From: CAWATZ01 sp963784995
GTDB lineage: Bacteria; Planctomycetota; Planctomycetia; Gemmatales; Gemmataceae
Length of the DNA stretch: 64,000 nt
Assembly (NCBI GenBank): GCA_963784995.1
Contig: CAWATZ010000003.1
Span: 1,178,001 to 1,242,000, forward strand
Reading direction: 5' to 3'
Both the position numbers and the translations under genes were made by a program. Of this stretch, positions 62,766 to 64,000 are shown piece by piece. Numbering within the stretch: position 1 is the stretch's first letter; each line of letters starts with the position of its first letter. The notes beneath the pieces are model-generated. The model saw only the letters and a list, made by a program, of their open reading frames with translations, made no database searches and was not told the origin of the DNA.

Positions 62766-64000
62766 ATGGCACACCTGTTCAAGCCGCAGATCGTTTACTA
62801 CGTCGATGGAGATGGCAAGCGGGTCCCGTCCAGCACGCTGGGTGCCGCAAGGTGGATTCGAGGAGTCGCGCAAGTGGTACGCCAAGGGGACGCCGCTGCC
62901 GAAGGGGCAGAAGGTGCCCCTGGCCTCGGACAAGCGGGCGCCTTGCAAATGCTGGCCAAGTTGGAAGCGGACATCGAGCGCGGCGAGACGCCGATCGGTG
63001 GGACGAAGGTCAAAGCAGCCCGCCTGCCCATCGGCGAACACCTGGACGCCTTCGAGGCGCACCTCAAGGCCAGCGGCGAGGTTGGCGCCGAGCACCTGGG
63101 CAAGAAGATGAGCAAGCTCCGCCGCATCGCCGCCGGCTGCAAGCATGGAGCGGCTGGCCGACCTGACGACCACGAAAGTGGAAAAGTTCCTGGCCGACCT
63201 GCGCGAGCAACGGCAGGGAGATTCCACCCCTGGACCCGGCCAGGAAGACGTACACCAGGGACGAGCTGGCCGCCACCCTGGGCGTCAAGCCGGAGTCGCT
63301 GACCTCGCTGGTCGCGAGGCACCGGCTGGCCGCCCAGGGCAACGGCAAGGCCCGGCGGTATCCGAAGGCGACGGCCGAGGCCTTGCGGGATCGCCTCAGC
63401 CAGCCGATCGGCATGCAGACCAGCAACCACTACGTCGCCGCGGTGCGGTCCTTTGCCCGCTGGCTGGTTGACGACAAGCGGCTGGAGAGCGACCCGCTGG
63501 CCAAGCTGAAGCTCGGCAACGTGAAGAAGGACCTGCGCCGCAACAGGCGAACGCTGCCGCTGCCGGAGCTGACCCGGCTCTTCCAGGCGACGGCCCAGAG
63601 CAAGCACGTCTTCCGCGGCCTGGCGGGCCCGGACCGGCTGGCGCTGTATCTGACCGCGTGCGGCACCGGCTTCCGCGCCGGCGAGCTGGCCGTCCTGGGC
63701 CCGGAGTCCTTCGACCTGGACGGCAACCCGCCGATGGCCTATCTGCCGGCCAGGGAGGACAAGGCCGGCCGTTCCGTCAAGCAGCCGCTGCCTCCGGGCC
63801 TGGTGCAGGCGCTCGCGCGACTACCTGGCCGGCAAGCCGTCTGGCCAGCCGGTCTGGCCGGGGAGCTGGTACGGAGCGGGCCGCGGAGATGCTGCGGGCC
63901 GACCTGGAGACCGCCGGCATCCCCTACGTCATCCAGGGAACGGACGGCCCACTCTTCGCCGACTTCCACGCTCTGCGGCATTCGTTCGTGGCCCTGCTGG
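62766..64000 (+). pseudogene. tyrosine recombinase (integrase), frameshifted and cut by the window end
   Basis: It starts MAHLFKPQIVYYVDGDGKRV with GGGAGGG upstream. The frame changes several times, but the order of an integrase is kept. The arm-binding part is KAARLPIGEHLDAFEAHLKA and MSKLRRIAAGC. The core-binding part has NHYVAAVRSFARWLVDDKRL. The catalytic domain has the first Arg in CGTGFRAGELAVLGPESF and H-x-L-R-H in FHALRHSFVALL at the last bases. An extra MerR/helix-like segment (LAATLGVKPESLTSLVARHR) seems to be present between the two N-terminal parts. The final Arg/Tyr region is beyond the window. It probably integrates beside the tRNA at 62532. Confidence 0.85.

Overview
This is a GC-rich chromosomal window (roughly two-thirds G+C by eye) from a planctomycete, most likely of the Gemmataceae type. 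The evidence is the family content: DUF1559 prepilin-like proteins, DUF1549/DUF1553 and DUF1501 proteins, DUF1800, cytochrome-like PSCyt domains, TIGR02996 leucine-rich-repeat proteins, many WD40 proteins, a membrane-fused ECF sigma factor, a sigma factor/Ser-Thr kinase pair, and many large palindromic intergenic repeats. No rRNA gene and no CRISPR array is visible. One tRNA-like gene lies near the right end, just before a tyrosine recombinase that runs off the window.

Layout. 0-5.3 kb: small secreted protein, MazE-like antitoxin, DUF1559 protein, a broken HemP-like small gene, a NagB/PIG-L fusion and a ThiS-ThiG fusion. 5.3-12.2 kb: an unequal tandem duplication between thiG and pyk. Each unit carries a WD40 gene. 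One unit holds a four-helix-bundle gene inside a 71-bp inverted repeat; the other holds a gene built of seven 74-residue repeats. 12.4-22.5 kb: mainly secreted WD40, cytochrome-like, PPC-domain and beta-lactamase-fold proteins. 22.7-29.0 kb: a DUF1549/1553 - DUF1501 - PPC operon. 29.1-35.4 kb: a retropepsin with a small partner, an ECF sigma factor with an LCCL-repeat Ser/Thr kinase, a lipoprotein, an AbrB-like antitoxin and a SMI1/KNR4 protein. 35.4-40.0 kb: a DUF3352-like - DUF1800 - DUF1501 operon. 40-45 kb: housekeeping genes (phosphoesterase, STAS, purF, smpB). 45-51 kb: glycosyltransferase, tandem sugar-kinase-like protein, DUF1570 peptidase, LRR protein. 51-58 kb: prenyltransferase-like protein, membrane sigma factor, prepilin peptidase, CobW GTPase overlapping a WD40 gene. 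58.8-60.7 kb: nucleoside salvage (transporter and cytidine deaminase). 61-64 kb: a badly frameshifted DUF1501 gene, tRNA(CAU) and an integrase.

Two caveats matter. First, at least ten otherwise convincing genes contain single-base frameshifts, and these become very dense after 61 kb. Indel errors in the assembly are a simpler explanation than mass pseudogenisation, so frameshifted genes are given as one locus. Second, functions are read from sequence motifs alone; no database search was possible. The most unusual items are the inverted-repeat four-helix-bundle element (5.3-5.9 kb), the 74-residue repeat protein (7.7-9.4 kb), the tandem duplication that contains them, the ThiS-ThiG fusion, the LCCL kinase, the membrane-anchored sigma factor, and the many perfect palindromes, including one inside a coding sequence and one across a start codon.
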